A stretch of 64,000 bases of DNA from an uncultured Alistipes sp. Lineage in GTDB: Bacteria > Bacteroidota > Bacteroidia > Bacteroidales > Rikenellaceae. Both the position numbers and the translations under genes were made by a program. Positions within the stretch are counted from its first letter, which is position 1. Each line of letters starts with the position of its first letter. Location: positions 496,001-560,000 of the forward strand of contig CAJTIY010000001.1 in the NCBI GenBank assembly GCA_910576555.1, written 5' to 3'. The notes under the pieces were generated by a model. That model saw only the letters and a program-made list of their open reading frames with translations, searched no databases and was not told where the DNA came from. This document shows, piece by piece, positions 54,459 to 63,998 of the stretch.

Positions 54459-55295
54459 ATGAAAGTATTCCAGAAGGTCGACGAACTGCAGACCGAACTG
54501 AACAGAACGGAGCGATCGAAGATCGGCTTCGTCCCCACGATGGGCGCGCTGCATGCGGGCCACCGGTCGCTCGTCGAACGCGCACGCCGCGAGAACGAGA
54601 CGGTCGTCGTGAGCGTCTTCGTCAATCCCACGCAATTCAACGACAAGAACGACCTGAAGCACTACCCCCGCACGCCGGAGGCCGACGCCCGTCTTTTGGA
54701 AGCGGCCGGCGCCGACTACGTGCTCATGCCGTCGGTCGACGAGATCTACCCCGAACCCGACACGCGGCTCTTCGACTTCGGGCGAATCGACAAGGTGATG
54801 GAGGGCGCCACGCGTCCCGGCCATTTCAACGGCGTGGCGCAGGTCGTCAGCCGCCTGTTCGACATCGTACGCCCGGGCCGCGCCTACTTCGGCGAGAAGG
54901 ACTTCCAGCAGATCGCCGTCATCCGCGCGATGGTCGCCCAACTCGCGCTCCCGATCGAGATCGTCGAGTGCCCCATCGTCCGCGCCGAAGACGGTCTGGC
55001 CCTCTCCTCGCGCAACCAGCTGCTCGACGCCGCCCACCGCGCCGCCGCACCGCGCATCTACGCGACGCTGAAGGAGGCCGCCGAGCGGTCGCACACGCTC
55101 TCGCCCGCCGAACTGAAGGCGTGGGTCGCCGGCGAAATCGACCGCGACGGGCTGCTCCGCACGATCTACTACCAGTCGGTCGACGCGCTGACCATGCAGG
55201 AGGTGACGGCATGGAGCGACGCCGCACGCATTCAGGGCTGCATCGCCGTCGAGGCGGGCGGCATTCGTTTAATCGACAACATCCGAATCCGATAA
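54459..55295 (+). CDS. panC: Pantothenate synthetase
   Basis: PanC condenses pantoate and beta-alanine, with ATP, into pantothenate. The 278-residue protein shows FVPTMGALHAGHRSLV (ATP HIGH-like motif), SVFVNPTQFNDKNDL, GKEDFQQ-type FGEKDFQQIAVI and LALSSRNQLL. It overlaps panD by one base (TAATG), coupling the two steps of the same pathway. Confidence 0.97.
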   Translation: MKVFQKVDELQTELNRTERSKIGFVPTMGALHAGHRSLVERARRENETVVVSVFVNPTQFNDKNDLKHYPRTPEADARLLEAAGADYVLMPSVDEIYPEPDTRLFDFGRIDKVMEGATRPGHFNGVAQVVSRLFDIVRPGRAYFGEKDFQQIAVIRAMVAQLALPIEIVECPIVRAEDGLALSSRNQLLDAAHRAAAPRIYATLKEAAERSHTLSPAELKAWVAGEIDRDGLLRTIYYQSVDALTMQEVTAWSDAARIQGCIAVEAGGIRLIDNIRIR

Positions 55296-55654
55296 TGAAA
55301 TTCCAGATCGAAGTCATCAAATCGAAGATCCACCGCGTGACCGTCACGCAGGCCAACCTCAACTACGTGGGCAGCATCACCATCGACGAAGCGCTCATGG
55401 AGGCCGCCAACATGATCGAGGGCGAGAAGGTCCAGATCATGGACATCGACAACGGCGAACGCTTCGAGACCTACATTATCAAGGGCGAGCGCGAGAGCGG
55501 CTGCATCTGCCTCAACGGCGCGGCGGCCCGCAAGGTGCAGGTGGGCGACACGGTAATCATCGCCTCCTATGCGCTGATGGATTTCGAAGATGCGAAGCAG
55601 TTCCGGCCGTGGGTCATCTTCCCCGACACGGCGACCAACCGCCTCGTGAAATAA
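55295..55654 (+). CDS. panD: Aspartate 1-decarboxylase proenzyme
   Basis: PanD makes beta-alanine for PanC from aspartate, using a pyruvoyl group formed by self-cleavage. The 119-residue proenzyme has the cleavage site in LNYVGSITID (Gly-Ser at about 24-25) and the family NGAAARKVQVGDTVIIASYA segment. Length is normal. It is the second gene of the panCD operon, followed by a terminator. Confidence 0.96.
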   Translation: MKFQIEVIKSKIHRVTVTQANLNYVGSITIDEALMEAANMIEGEKVQIMDIDNGERFETYIIKGERESGCICLNGAAARKVQVGDTVIIASYALMDFEDAKQFRPWVIFPDTATNRLVK

Positions 55655-55689
55655 CCGCCCGCGCTGCGGCCTCCGCCGCCTCCGACCCT

Positions 55690-55717
55690 AAAGCCTCCCT
55701 TCGTCGGGGAGGCTTTT
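55690..55717 (+). terminator. Terminator of panCD
   Basis: AAGCCTCCC pairs with GGGAGGCTT (55691-55715) and is followed by a T-run. Confidence 0.85.
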
Positions 55718-56127
55718 TCGTTCCTCCGGCCGATGCACACCCCTGCGCCCGGCATCCTCCGCCGGTCCGTACATCCCCCGATACCGCCCGACAGCGCCAG
55801 CCGTCCGGTATCCTCCGACAGCCCGCGTCCATCCCCATCTGCCCATACATCTCGGCCGATACCGCCCGACACCCCGCCGATACCGCCCGAAACGAGACCA
55901 GCACCGCCCGATCCGGGGCCTGCACCGCCCGATCCCGCAGGATGACGATCGTTCGCATACGCTTCGCCCCGAACTCCTGCCCGGCACCCTCCGGACCGGT
56001 CTCCGAACCCCGCACTGCAACCATACCGCGACCCCAATTTGCGCACCCGCCGCGACAGCTGCCCGCCCCGCCGCAACGAAAAACAGTAAAAACAGGTGCG
56101 CAAAGCACCATTTTTCCGATAAATTCC
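55718..56127. repeat. GC-rich low-complexity region with degenerate GATACCGCCCGA repeats
   Basis: Copies of GATACCGCCCGA or GCACCGCCCGA recur about every 21 bp between 55780 and 55940 (several are interrupted), and no gene is credible. Frames on both strands are repetitive (Pro/Ala-rich on plus; a heptad-like RAVSA pattern on minus). The right end turns AT-rich before the next promoter. Confidence 0.55.
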
Positions 56128-56135
56128 TATATTTG
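56128..56135 (+). promoter_or_regulatory. -7 promoter element of the DUF456 / M16 unit
   Basis: TATATTTG at 56128-56135, 24 nt before the GTG start of the DUF456 gene. Confidence 0.65.
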
Positions 56136-56159
56136 CAATAGGTTAACCCCATCACCGAA

Positions 56160-56672
56160 GTGGATATAGCGCTCACCCTACTGGCATACGTGCTGGCGAT
56201 CGTCGGCATCGCAGGTTGCATCATTCCCGTCATCCCGGGCGTCGTCTTGAGCTACGCCGCTCTTCTGTGCGCCTATTTCACCTCCTATGCGACCATCTCC
56301 ACCGCCTCGCTCTGGATCTGGCTCGCCGCGACGATCGCCGTCACCGCCGCCGATTTCTACCTTCCGGCATGGATGACGCGCCGCTTCGGCGGCTCGCGCG
56401 CCGGGGCTATCGGGGCCACGGTCGGCGTCTTCGCCGGCTTCTTCCTCTTCGCACCCGCGGGCATCGTCCTCGGCCCCTTCTTCGGCGCCGTGCTCGGCGA
56501 ACTGCTCCACGACCGCAACGACGCGGGCAAGGCGCTGACAGTAGGCTTCGGCTCGTTCCTCGCATTCGCCGTCGGCACTGGGGCGAAACTCGTCGTCTGC
56601 ATCTGCATCCTCATCCGCATCGCCGCCGATTCGTTCGGCGCGGCGAGCGACTGGTTGTCAACCGTTTTCTAA
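56160..56672 (+). CDS. DUF456 membrane protein
   Basis: A 170-residue protein with five to six membrane helices and the DUF456 pattern (VGIAGCIIPVIPGVVLSYAALL; ATVGVFAGFFL; GIVLGPFFGAVLGELLHDR). Function is unknown for the family. The start appears to be GTG (56160), since no in-frame ATG precedes the conserved N terminus. The M16 protease gene starts 14 nt after its stop, so they are probably cotranscribed. Confidence 0.88.
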   Translation: MDIALTLLAYVLAIVGIAGCIIPVIPGVVLSYAALLCAYFTSYATISTASLWIWLAATIAVTAADFYLPAWMTRRFGGSRAGAIGATVGVFAGFFLFAPAGIVLGPFFGAVLGELLHDRNDAGKALTVGFGSFLAFAVGTGAKLVVCICILIRIAADSFGAASDWLSTVF

Positions 56673-56685
56673 AAACAAATAGTGT

Positions 56686-59586
56686 ATGAAGAGACTTCTT
56701 ATTCTGGCAGCGATCGTCACGGCGATGCTGACCGCGGCTTGTAGCAAATACAAGTACGAAACCGTCTCGGGAGACCCGCTCAAGACGCGGATCTACACCC
56801 TCGACAACGGACTGAAGGTCTACATGAGCGTCAACAAGGAGACGCCCCGCATCCAGACCTACATCGCCGTACGCGTCGGCGGCAAGAACGACCCCGCGGA
56901 GACCACCGGTCTGGCCCACTACTTCGAGCACCTGATGTTCAAGGGCACGCCCAGCTTCGGCACGTCGGACTACGCCGCCGAGAAGCCGCTGCTCGACGAG
57001 ATCGAGCAGCTGTTCGAGATCTACCGCAAGACGACCGACGAAGCCGAGCGCACGGCCATCTACCGCCGCATCGACTCGATCAGCTACGAGGCGTCGAAGA
57101 TCGCTATCCCCAACGAGTACGACAAGCTGATGTCGGCCATCGGCGCCAACGGCACCAACGCCTACACGTCGCAGGACATGACCGTCTACGTCGAGGACAT
57201 CCCCGCGAATCAGATCGAGAACTGGGCGAAGATCGAGGCCGACCGCTTCAAGAACCCCGTGATCCGCGGCTTCCACACCGAGCTGGAGACCATTTACGAG
57301 GAGAAGAACATGTCGCTCACGCGCGACAGCCGCAAGGTCTGGGAGACGCTCGACGCCGCACTCTTCCCCCACCACCCCTACGGCACGCAGACCGTACTGG
57401 GTACGCAGGAGCACCTGAAGAACCCCTCGATCACCAACGTGAAGAACTACCACAAGACCTACTACGTGCCCAACAACATGGCCATCTGTCTCTCGGGCGA
57501 CTTCGATCCCGACGAGATGATCGCCACGATCGACAAATACTTCGGCGACATGGTCCCCAACGAGGAGCTGCCGAAGCTGGAGTTCGAGCCCGAGGCGCCG
57601 ATCGCCGAGCCGATCGTACGCGAGGTCTTCGGTCTGGAGGCCGAGAACGTCATGCTGGGCTGGCGCCTGCCGAAGGCGACCGACAAGTCGTGGGACGCGG
57701 CCCCCATCGTCGCGGAGATCCTCTACAACGGTCAGGCGGGCCTGATCGACCTCGACCTGAACCAGCAGCAGAAGGTGCTGACGGCCTACGGATACGCATC
57801 GCCGCAGCCCGACTACGGCACCTTCATCGTCGCAGGCCGTCCGAAGGCGGGGCAGTCGCTCGACGAGGTCCGCGACCTGCTGCTGGGCGAAGTGGCCAAG
57901 CTGCGTAGCGGCGACTTCGACGGGAAGCTGATCGAATCGACGATCAACAACTACAAGATGCAGATGATGCGCGCCGTGGAGGACAACGGCAGCCGCGCCG
58001 ACATGTACGTGCAGTCGTTCATCAACGGCTCCGACTGGGCCGACGATGTGAAGCAGCTCGACCGCATGGCGAAGATCACGAAGGAGGATGTCGTGGCTTG
58101 GGCCAACGAATACCTCCGTCCCGAGGCTTACGCCATCGTCTACAAACGCGAAGGCAAGGATCCTGACGTGCAGAAGATCGCCGCGCCGAAGATCACCCCG
58201 ATCGTCACCAACCGCGACATGCAGAGCGACTTCCTCTCCGAAGTGCAGAACACCGAAGTGGAGCCCATCGAGCCCCTCTTCGTCGACTTCGACAAGGATA
58301 TGGCACGCTTCGAGGCGCGCCCGGGCATCGACGTGCTCTACAAGAAGAACGAGACCAACGACATCTTCCGGCTGATCTACGTCTTCAACACCGGCACGGA
58401 GAGCGATCCGGCGCTCAACCTCGCCTTCGACTACGTGAGCTATCTGGGCACCTCGGAGCAGACCGCCGAGCAGATCGCCTCGGAGCTGTACGACATCGCC
58501 TGCTCGTTCTCGATGGGCGCCGGCGCCAACCAGTCGTCGATCACGATCACGGGCCTCAGCGAAAACATGGCGAAGGCCATCGACATCGTCGACCGCCTGC
58601 TGCTCGACGCACAGCCCGACGAGGCGATCCTCGCCAACCTCAAGGCCGACATGCTCAAGAGCCGCGCCGATGCCAAGCTCAACCAGTCGGCCAACTTCGG
58701 CGCGCTGCAGCGCTATCTGTTCTACGGCCCCCAGTTCATCGCCCGCACGACGCTCTCCAACGAAGCCCTCGAAGCGCTCGACTCCGAAGAGCTGCTCGGC
58801 AAGGTCCGCGACCTGATGGGCAAGAGCCACGAAGTACTCTACTACGGTCCGCAGAGCGAGAAGGAGCTGGACGCAACGCTCGCCGCGCACCACGAGGCCG
58901 CCGACGAACTCCAGCCGCTCACGAAGCGCTTCACCGCATGGCAGCCCACCGGCGATCCGCAGGTTGTGCTTGCGCAGTACGACGCCAAGCAGCTCTACTA
59001 CCTCCAGTATTCGAACCGCGGCGAGCATTTCGACCTCGCGGCCGATCCCGAGATCACGCTCTACAACGAGTATTTCAGCGGCAGCATGAACGCCATCTGC
59101 TTCCAAGAGATGCGCGAGGCGCGCGGTCTGGCCTACTCGGCTTCGGCCTTCCTCGTGACGCCGGGCAACCTCGAGGACACCTACGCTTACTACGCCTTCA
59201 TCGCCACGCAGAACGACAAGATGCGTCAGGCGATCGAGGCATTCGACGAGATCATCGAGCGGATGCCCGAATCGGAGGCCGCCTTCGACCTCGCGAAGGA
59301 GGCCCTCATCGCACGCCTGCGCACCGACCGCACGGTGAAGGAGGGCGTGCTCTGGAGCTACCTGAACCTGCGCGACCTCGGCCTCTCGGAAGACCGCGAC
59401 CGGCAGCTCTTCGAAAAGGTGCAGGCCATGACGCTCGCCGACGTGAAGGCTGCGCAGGAGCAGTGGGTCAAGGACCGCAAGTACGTCTACGGCATTCTGG
59501 GCGACATTCAGGACCTCGACCTCAACTACCTCAAGACGCTCGGCCCGATCCGCACCGTCTCGCAGGAGGAGATCTTCGGCTACTGA
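56686..59586 (+). CDS. M16 family zinc peptidase, lipoprotein, two-module form
   Basis: A 966-residue insulinase/pitrilysin-type peptidase with a lipoprotein signal (MLTAAC). The first M16 module has the zinc motif HYFEHLMFKGT with the downstream Glu in ETIYEEKN. The second module (from about residue 540, PGIDVLYKKNETNDIFRLIYVF) lacks the HxxEH motif and would be the structural half, as in fused clamshell M16 enzymes. It probably degrades peptides in the periplasm. It ends at a strong terminator. Confidence 0.93.
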   Translation: MKRLLILAAIVTAMLTAACSKYKYETVSGDPLKTRIYTLDNGLKVYMSVNKETPRIQTYIAVRVGGKNDPAETTGLAHYFEHLMFKGTPSFGTSDYAAEKPLLDEIEQLFEIYRKTTDEAERTAIYRRIDSISYEASKIAIPNEYDKLMSAIGANGTNAYTSQDMTVYVEDIPANQIENWAKIEADRFKNPVIRGFHTELETIYEEKNMSLTRDSRKVWETLDAALFPHHPYGTQTVLGTQEHLKNPSITNVKNYHKTYYVPNNMAICLSGDFDPDEMIATIDKYFGDMVPNEELPKLEFEPEAPIAEPIVREVFGLEAENVMLGWRLPKATDKSWDAAPIVAEILYNGQAGLIDLDLNQQQKVLTAYGYASPQPDYGTFIVAGRPKAGQSLDEVRDLLLGEVAKLRSGDFDGKLIESTINNYKMQMMRAVEDNGSRADMYVQSFINGSDWADDVKQLDRMAKITKEDVVAWANEYLRPEAYAIVYKREGKDPDVQKIAAPKITPIVTNRDMQSDFLSEVQNTEVEPIEPLFVDFDKDMARFEARPGIDVLYKKNETNDIFRLIYVFNTGTESDPALNLAFDYVSYLGTSEQTAEQIASELYDIACSFSMGAGANQSSITITGLSENMAKAIDIVDRLLLDAQPDEAILANLKADMLKSRADAKLNQSANFGALQRYLFYGPQFIARTTLSNEALEALDSEELLGKVRDLMGKSHEVLYYGPQSEKELDATLAAHHEAADELQPLTKRFTAWQPTGDPQVVLAQYDAKQLYYLQYSNRGEHFDLAADPEITLYNEYFSGSMNAICFQEMREARGLAYSASAFLVTPGNLEDTYAYYAFIATQNDKMRQAIEAFDEIIERMPESEAAFDLAKEALIARLRTDRTVKEGVLWSYLNLRDLGLSEDRDRQLFEKVQAMTLADVKAAQEQWVKDRKYVYGILGDIQDLDLNYLKTLGPIRTVSQEEIFGY

Positions 59587-59601
59587 TCCCCCTACCCCAC
59601 G

Positions 59602-59643
59602 AAAAAAGAGTCCGACACCTTGCAGTGTCGGACTCTTTTTTTC
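59602..59643. terminator. Bidirectional terminator between convergent genes
   Basis: AAAAAAGAGTCCGACAC pairs with GTGTCGGACTCTTTTTT around CTTGCA (59602-59642). Runs of A and T on both sides allow function in both directions. Confidence 0.93.
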
Positions 59644-59692
59644 TGCCGTAGCAGCCGGCCGCGGCCCCGCCCATGCGCGGGTCCGTCGCACG

Positions 59693-61936
59693 TCAATGCT
59701 TGAACATGTCCGCGGCGAAGGGTTTCCGCTCGCCCGCAGCGTCGATCATGCCCGCCTCGAGGATGCCGCCGTTCGAGTCGAAATAGCGCAGCGAGAAGGT
59801 ATGCAACCCGCGGCGCAGCGCCACCTGCCCGCTCCGCTCGCGCCGCGGATGCAGGCCGTCGTTGTCGACCGTCGTGCGGCCGTCGATCGCGAGCGTCGAA
59901 CCGTCGTCGGAGTAGGTGTAGAAGGAGTAGATGCCGTCCTCGGGCACCTTCACGTAGCCTTCGAACACGAGACCGATGTTGCCCACGACATCCTCCGGAA
60001 TGGCGATGCGGTCGCAGATGAAGTTCTCCTTGAGCGGCGCCTCGTCGATGTCGGCGCAGCACGAGCCCGCGAAGTCGAACCACCGCACGAGCAGACCGTC
60101 GGCCAGCGAACCGCCGGGCCGCACCGCCGGAAGGTAGTCCGTGCGATCGAACGCCGCGCGGACGAGCCCGCCGGCCACGCCGGCGCCGTCGTAGCAACGC
60201 ATGGTCAGCGTGCAGCTGTCGGCAATGTCGAACGGCGCGGCATAACGCGCCGAATTCCGGCCGGGCACCGAGCCGTCGAGCGTGTAACGGAGTTCGACCC
60301 CTACGGGTACCGTCAGCGCGACACGGGCCCGGTCAACGAAGACATTGCGGTCGCAGACCCCGCCCACGTCGGCCGCACGATAATTCCATCCGCTGCGCTC
60401 CAACGCTCGCAGATGCGCCGGCAGACGCCGCTCGAACGAGGCGAAATCCTTCGCCTCCGGACGGCACCACGCCGTCTCGGCCACAGCCAGCAAGCGCGGG
60501 AAAAGCCGCTCGCCCGCCGCCTCTTTCGTGGGCGCGTACTCACTCCACAGATGGCCCTGAATGCCCGCGATCAACTGTTCGCGGCCCGGAAGCGACGCCG
60601 GCACCGGCTCGTGGCAGTAGACCTTCGCGAGCGAGTTGCGGTCCTGCTCCTCCGAGAGGTAGTAATACTCCGAGGGGGCGAGGATCACGCGGTGGCCCCG
60701 CTGCAGCGCCCGGTTGAGCGTCCCGGGGTTCCAGCTCCGCCACCACATCACCACGCTCCCGGGATCGAGTTCGTCGTCGGCCACCTCGTCCCAGCCCACA
60801 AGCGTCTTGCCGTGTTGGCGGCAGAAACGTTCCAGCTCGCGGGTGAACCACGCCTGCAGCCCCTCCGCGCCGTCGAGCGCCTCGCGTTCGATGCGGGCGC
60901 GGCATGCCGGACATTGCGACCACGCCGTCTTCTCCACCTCGTCGCCGCCGATATGGACATACTCCGAGGGGAAAAGTTCGAAAACCTCCTCCAGCACGCC
61001 GCGGCAGAACTCCAGCGTCGCATCGCGCCCGAGGCAGAGCGGCGTGGAGAAGTGCTCGCCCCACGCACCGCCGCGCCCGTCGCACGAGAGCGCGGGATAG
61101 GCGCGCAAGGCCGCGAGCGAGTGGCCCGGCAGGTCGATCTCGGGCACGACCTCGATGCCCCGCTGCGCCGCATAGGCCACCAGTTCGCGGATCTCGTCCT
61201 TCGTATAGCAGCCTCCGTAGAGGCCGTCGCGCATCCGGTCCACGGGAAGCCCGAACTTGGGATCGCCGTCGGCCGCCGCACGGGCCATGCAGAGCGAGTC
61301 GTGGCCGTTCGGCGTGCGCCACGCCCCCGCCTCCGCAAGACGCGGATAGCGGTCGATCGCCACGCGCCACCCCTGATCGTCGGTCAGGTGGAGATGCAGC
61401 CGGTTGAACTTGTAGAGCGCCATGCGGTCGACGAGCGATTCGACCTCGGCGAGGGTGAAGAAGTGACGGGCCACGTCGAGCATCGCGCCGCGCCATGCGA
61501 AACGGGGCGCATCGGCGATCTCCACGGCATGGAGCCGCCCGCCGTCGGCGGCCCACAGCAGCTGCCGCAGAGTCGCGGCGGCCGACACAGCCCCCTCGTA
61601 GGAGGCGGCGCGGAGTTCGATGCGCTCCCGCGCGACGGCGAGCCGGTAGGCCTGCGGCGCGAGCGTCGGATCGAGCGACAGCACGACATCGGCGTCGGCA
61701 CCCGCACAGCGCACCCCGATGCCCTCCGCCGCGAGTGCATCGGCGAGGTAGTCGGCGGCGGGCCGGAGCGACGCATCGGCGGCTCCGACCGTCACGCCGC
61801 CCGAGAAATCGAATGTCTCCCGGCCCGGTACGACCTCGAGGGGGCACGGAATCAGCACGGCCGATTCGCGCGAAGGGAGCGTGCAGGCCACCGTCGCGCA
61901 CAGCGCCGCAAGGAAAAGCGATCGTAACATATCCAT
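59693..61936 (-). CDS. Beta-N-acetylhexosaminidase, GH20, with C-terminal PA14-like domain
   Basis: The 747-residue lipoprotein (LCATVAC) removes terminal GlcNAc/GalNAc from glycans. It has an N-terminal GH20b domain (about 30-140), a TIM barrel (FAWRGAMLDVARHFF, LHLHLTDDQGWR, VVPEIDLPGHS, catalytic Asp-Glu in YVHIGGDEVEK, WSEY), a chitobiase-type Ig-like segment (LRYTLDGSVPGRNSA), and a PA14-like module (GNIGLVFEGYVKVPEDGIYSFYTYSDDGS is split across its core). It starts 4 nt after the GH3 gene stop, so both act together, probably on host mucin or N-glycans. Confidence 0.94.
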   Translation of the reverse strand: MDMLRSLFLAALCATVACTLPSRESAVLIPCPLEVVPGRETFDFSGGVTVGAADASLRPAADYLADALAAEGIGVRCAGADADVVLSLDPTLAPQAYRLAVARERIELRAASYEGAVSAAATLRQLLWAADGGRLHAVEIADAPRFAWRGAMLDVARHFFTLAEVESLVDRMALYKFNRLHLHLTDDQGWRVAIDRYPRLAEAGAWRTPNGHDSLCMARAAADGDPKFGLPVDRMRDGLYGGCYTKDEIRELVAYAAQRGIEVVPEIDLPGHSLAALRAYPALSCDGRGGAWGEHFSTPLCLGRDATLEFCRGVLEEVFELFPSEYVHIGGDEVEKTAWSQCPACRARIEREALDGAEGLQAWFTRELERFCRQHGKTLVGWDEVADDELDPGSVVMWWRSWNPGTLNRALQRGHRVILAPSEYYYLSEEQDRNSLAKVYCHEPVPASLPGREQLIAGIQGHLWSEYAPTKEAAGERLFPRLLAVAETAWCRPEAKDFASFERRLPAHLRALERSGWNYRAADVGGVCDRNVFVDRARVALTVPVGVELRYTLDGSVPGRNSARYAAPFDIADSCTLTMRCYDGAGVAGGLVRAAFDRTDYLPAVRPGGSLADGLLVRWFDFAGSCCADIDEAPLKENFICDRIAIPEDVVGNIGLVFEGYVKVPEDGIYSFYTYSDDGSTLAIDGRTTVDNDGLHPRRERSGQVALRRGLHTFSLRYFDSNGGILEAGMIDAAGERKPFAADMFKH

Positions 61937-61940
61937 AGGC

Positions 61941-63998
61941 TTATTGCAGGGTTACGACACGCTTCAGACGCAGATCGGCCGACGACGCGCCCACGGCGAA
62001 CGCATACTCGCCCGGCTCGACCGTCCGCCGCCCCGCGGCATCGACGAGGGCGAGCGCCTCCTCGCCGACCTCGAAACGCACGGTGCGCGCCTCGTCGGCC
62101 GGGATCGCAACGCGCTCGAAGCCGCAGAGCTGCAGCTGCGGACGCACGGTCGAGGCCACCGGATCGGAGAAATAGAGCTGCACCACCTCGTCGCCCGCAC
62201 GCCCGGAGGTGTTCCGCACCGTGCAGGAGACGACGAAGCCCCCGTCGCACGGCGCGACGCGCAGATCGTCGTAGGCGAAGGTCGCATAGCTCAATCCGTA
62301 GCCGAACGGATAAAGCGGCGCGGCCGTGAGGTCGGTATAGTCGTGGTTCGCCGGGCGGCGCTTGTTGTAGTAGACCGGAATCTGCCCCGTCGTGCGCGGC
62401 ACGGTGACGGGCAGGCGACCGGCGGGATCGGCGCGCCCCAGCAGCACGTCGGCCACGGCGTCGCCGCCCCGAGCGCCGGGATACCACGCCGTCAGCAGCG
62501 CATCGGCATACTCCGCGGCCCAGCGCATGTCGAGCGGCCGGCCGGCGACGTAGACCACGACGAGCGGTTTGCCCGTCGCACGGAGCGCCTCGAGCAGCTG
62601 CTGCTGGGCACCCAGCAGGCGGAGCGTCGCACGGTCGTTGCCTTCGCCGCACTCCATGTCGCTCACCGCATCGGTCGCGGCCTTCGCAGCCCCCGTCTCC
62701 AGATACTCGGTGTCGAGGTCGCGGCCGCTCGAACCGCCGACCACCGCCACCACGACATCCGCCCTGCGGGCCGCCGCCACGGCGGCCGGGATGCCCGACG
62801 CGTCGTCATCGCGCACGGCGCAGCCGCGGACATATTCCACGCGTTCGCGCCCCAGCGCCCGCTCGAGTCCGTCGCGCACGGTGTTGGCCGCACGCTGCGG
62901 CGCCGTGTAGTCGCCCAGCTGGTTGTAGATCCGGTCGGCATTGGGTCCCACTACCGCCACGCGGCGCAGCGTCGCCGCATCGAGCGGCAGCGTCGCATGC
63001 CGGTTTTCGAGCAGCACGACCGACTGCCGCGCCGCTTCGAGCGCCAGCTCGTCGTGCGCCGCACAGCCCGTCGCAGCCGCGGCCTCCTCGTCGACATAGG
63101 GATTCTCGAAGAGCCCCATCTCGAACTTGAGCGCCAGCACGCGCCGCACGGCGCGGTCGATGTCGCGCTCCGCGACGACGCCCTCCTCCACCGACCGCTT
63201 CAGCGTCGCGAAGGCTTCGCCGTGCAGGTCGACGTCGACGCCCGCCTCGAGCGCCATCCGTGCGGCATCGGCCGCATCGCGGGCCACGCCGTGCGTCTCC
63301 CACAGCCCCTCGATGCTCACGAGATCCGACACCACGAATCCGTCGAAGCCCCACTCGCCGCGCAGGATGTCGGTAAGCGTACGGCGGTTGCCCGTGCACG
63401 GGATGCCATCGACCGAGTTGTAGGCCGTCATCACCGAACGGGCTCCCGCATCGATCGCGGCACGGAACGGCGGCAGGTAGGTCTCGCGCAGCTCACGCTC
63501 GCCCACGAGGTTCGGGCCTCCGTTCTGCCCGCCCTCCGAGGCCCCGTAGGCGACGAAGTGCTTGAGCGTCGAGAGCGCATGGCCCGGCTGCGCGAGGTCG
63601 GCCGACCCCGTGCCGCGCACGAACGCCTCGCCCATGCGCGCCACGAGGAAGCGATCCTCGCCGTAGCTCTCCTCGACGCGCGACCAGCGGGGGTCGCGCA
63701 CGATGTCGAGCACCGGACCGTAGCAGATGTGGGCGCCCTGCGACCGGATCTCGGCCGCCACGGCGCGTCCCAAGCGCTCGACGAGCGCCGGGTTCCATGT
63801 CGAGGCCTGCCCGATCGCCGTGGGGAACACCGTGGCGCCGATGGCCATATGGCCGTGGGGCGCCTCCTCGGCGAGGAACAGCGGAATGCCCAGCCGCGTA
63901 TGCTCCGCGACGTAGCGCTGCATCTCGTTGGCCAGCCGCGCCGCGAGGCGGGGCGTGAGGCCCGTCCGCAGGTCCTTGCGCGTCCACGGGTCGGCGCG
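61941..63998 (-). CDS. GH3 beta-glucosidase-like glycoside hydrolase (5' end outside the window)
   Basis: The frame stays open to the window end (LRTGLTPRLAARLANEM upstream of the first ATG at 63923), so the real start lies beyond 64000. Visible are EEAPHGHMAIGATVFPTAIG, DIVRDPRWSRVEESYGED, KHFVAYGASEGGQN, the nucleophile Asp in GFVVSDLVSIEGL, the second GH3 domain (VAVVGPNADRIYNQLGDY) and a C-terminal fibronectin-like domain (VVSCTVRNTSGRAGDEVVQLYF). The family includes beta-glucosidases and xylosidases; which one is not evident. It is in an operon with GH20. Confidence 0.94.
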   Translation of the reverse strand, partial: RADPWTRKDLRTGLTPRLAARLANEMQRYVAEHTRLGIPLFLAEEAPHGHMAIGATVFPTAIGQASTWNPALVERLGRAVAAEIRSQGAHICYGPVLDIVRDPRWSRVEESYGEDRFLVARMGEAFVRGTGSADLAQPGHALSTLKHFVAYGASEGGQNGGPNLVGERELRETYLPPFRAAIDAGARSVMTAYNSVDGIPCTGNRRTLTDILRGEWGFDGFVVSDLVSIEGLWETHGVARDAADAARMALEAGVDVDLHGEAFATLKRSVEEGVVAERDIDRAVRRVLALKFEMGLFENPYVDEEAAAATGCAAHDELALEAARQSVVLLENRHATLPLDAATLRRVAVVGPNADRIYNQLGDYTAPQRAANTVRDGLERALGRERVEYVRGCAVRDDDASGIPAAVAAARRADVVVAVVGGSSGRDLDTEYLETGAAKAATDAVSDMECGEGNDRATLRLLGAQQQLLEALRATGKPLVVVYVAGRPLDMRWAAEYADALLTAWYPGARGGDAVADVLLGRADPAGRLPVTVPRTTGQIPVYYNKRRPANHDYTDLTAAPLYPFGYGLSYATFAYDDLRVAPCDGGFVVSCTVRNTSGRAGDEVVQLYFSDPVASTVRPQLQLCGFERVAIPADEARTVRFEVGEEALALVDAAGRRTVEPGEYAFAVGASSADLRLKRVVTLQ

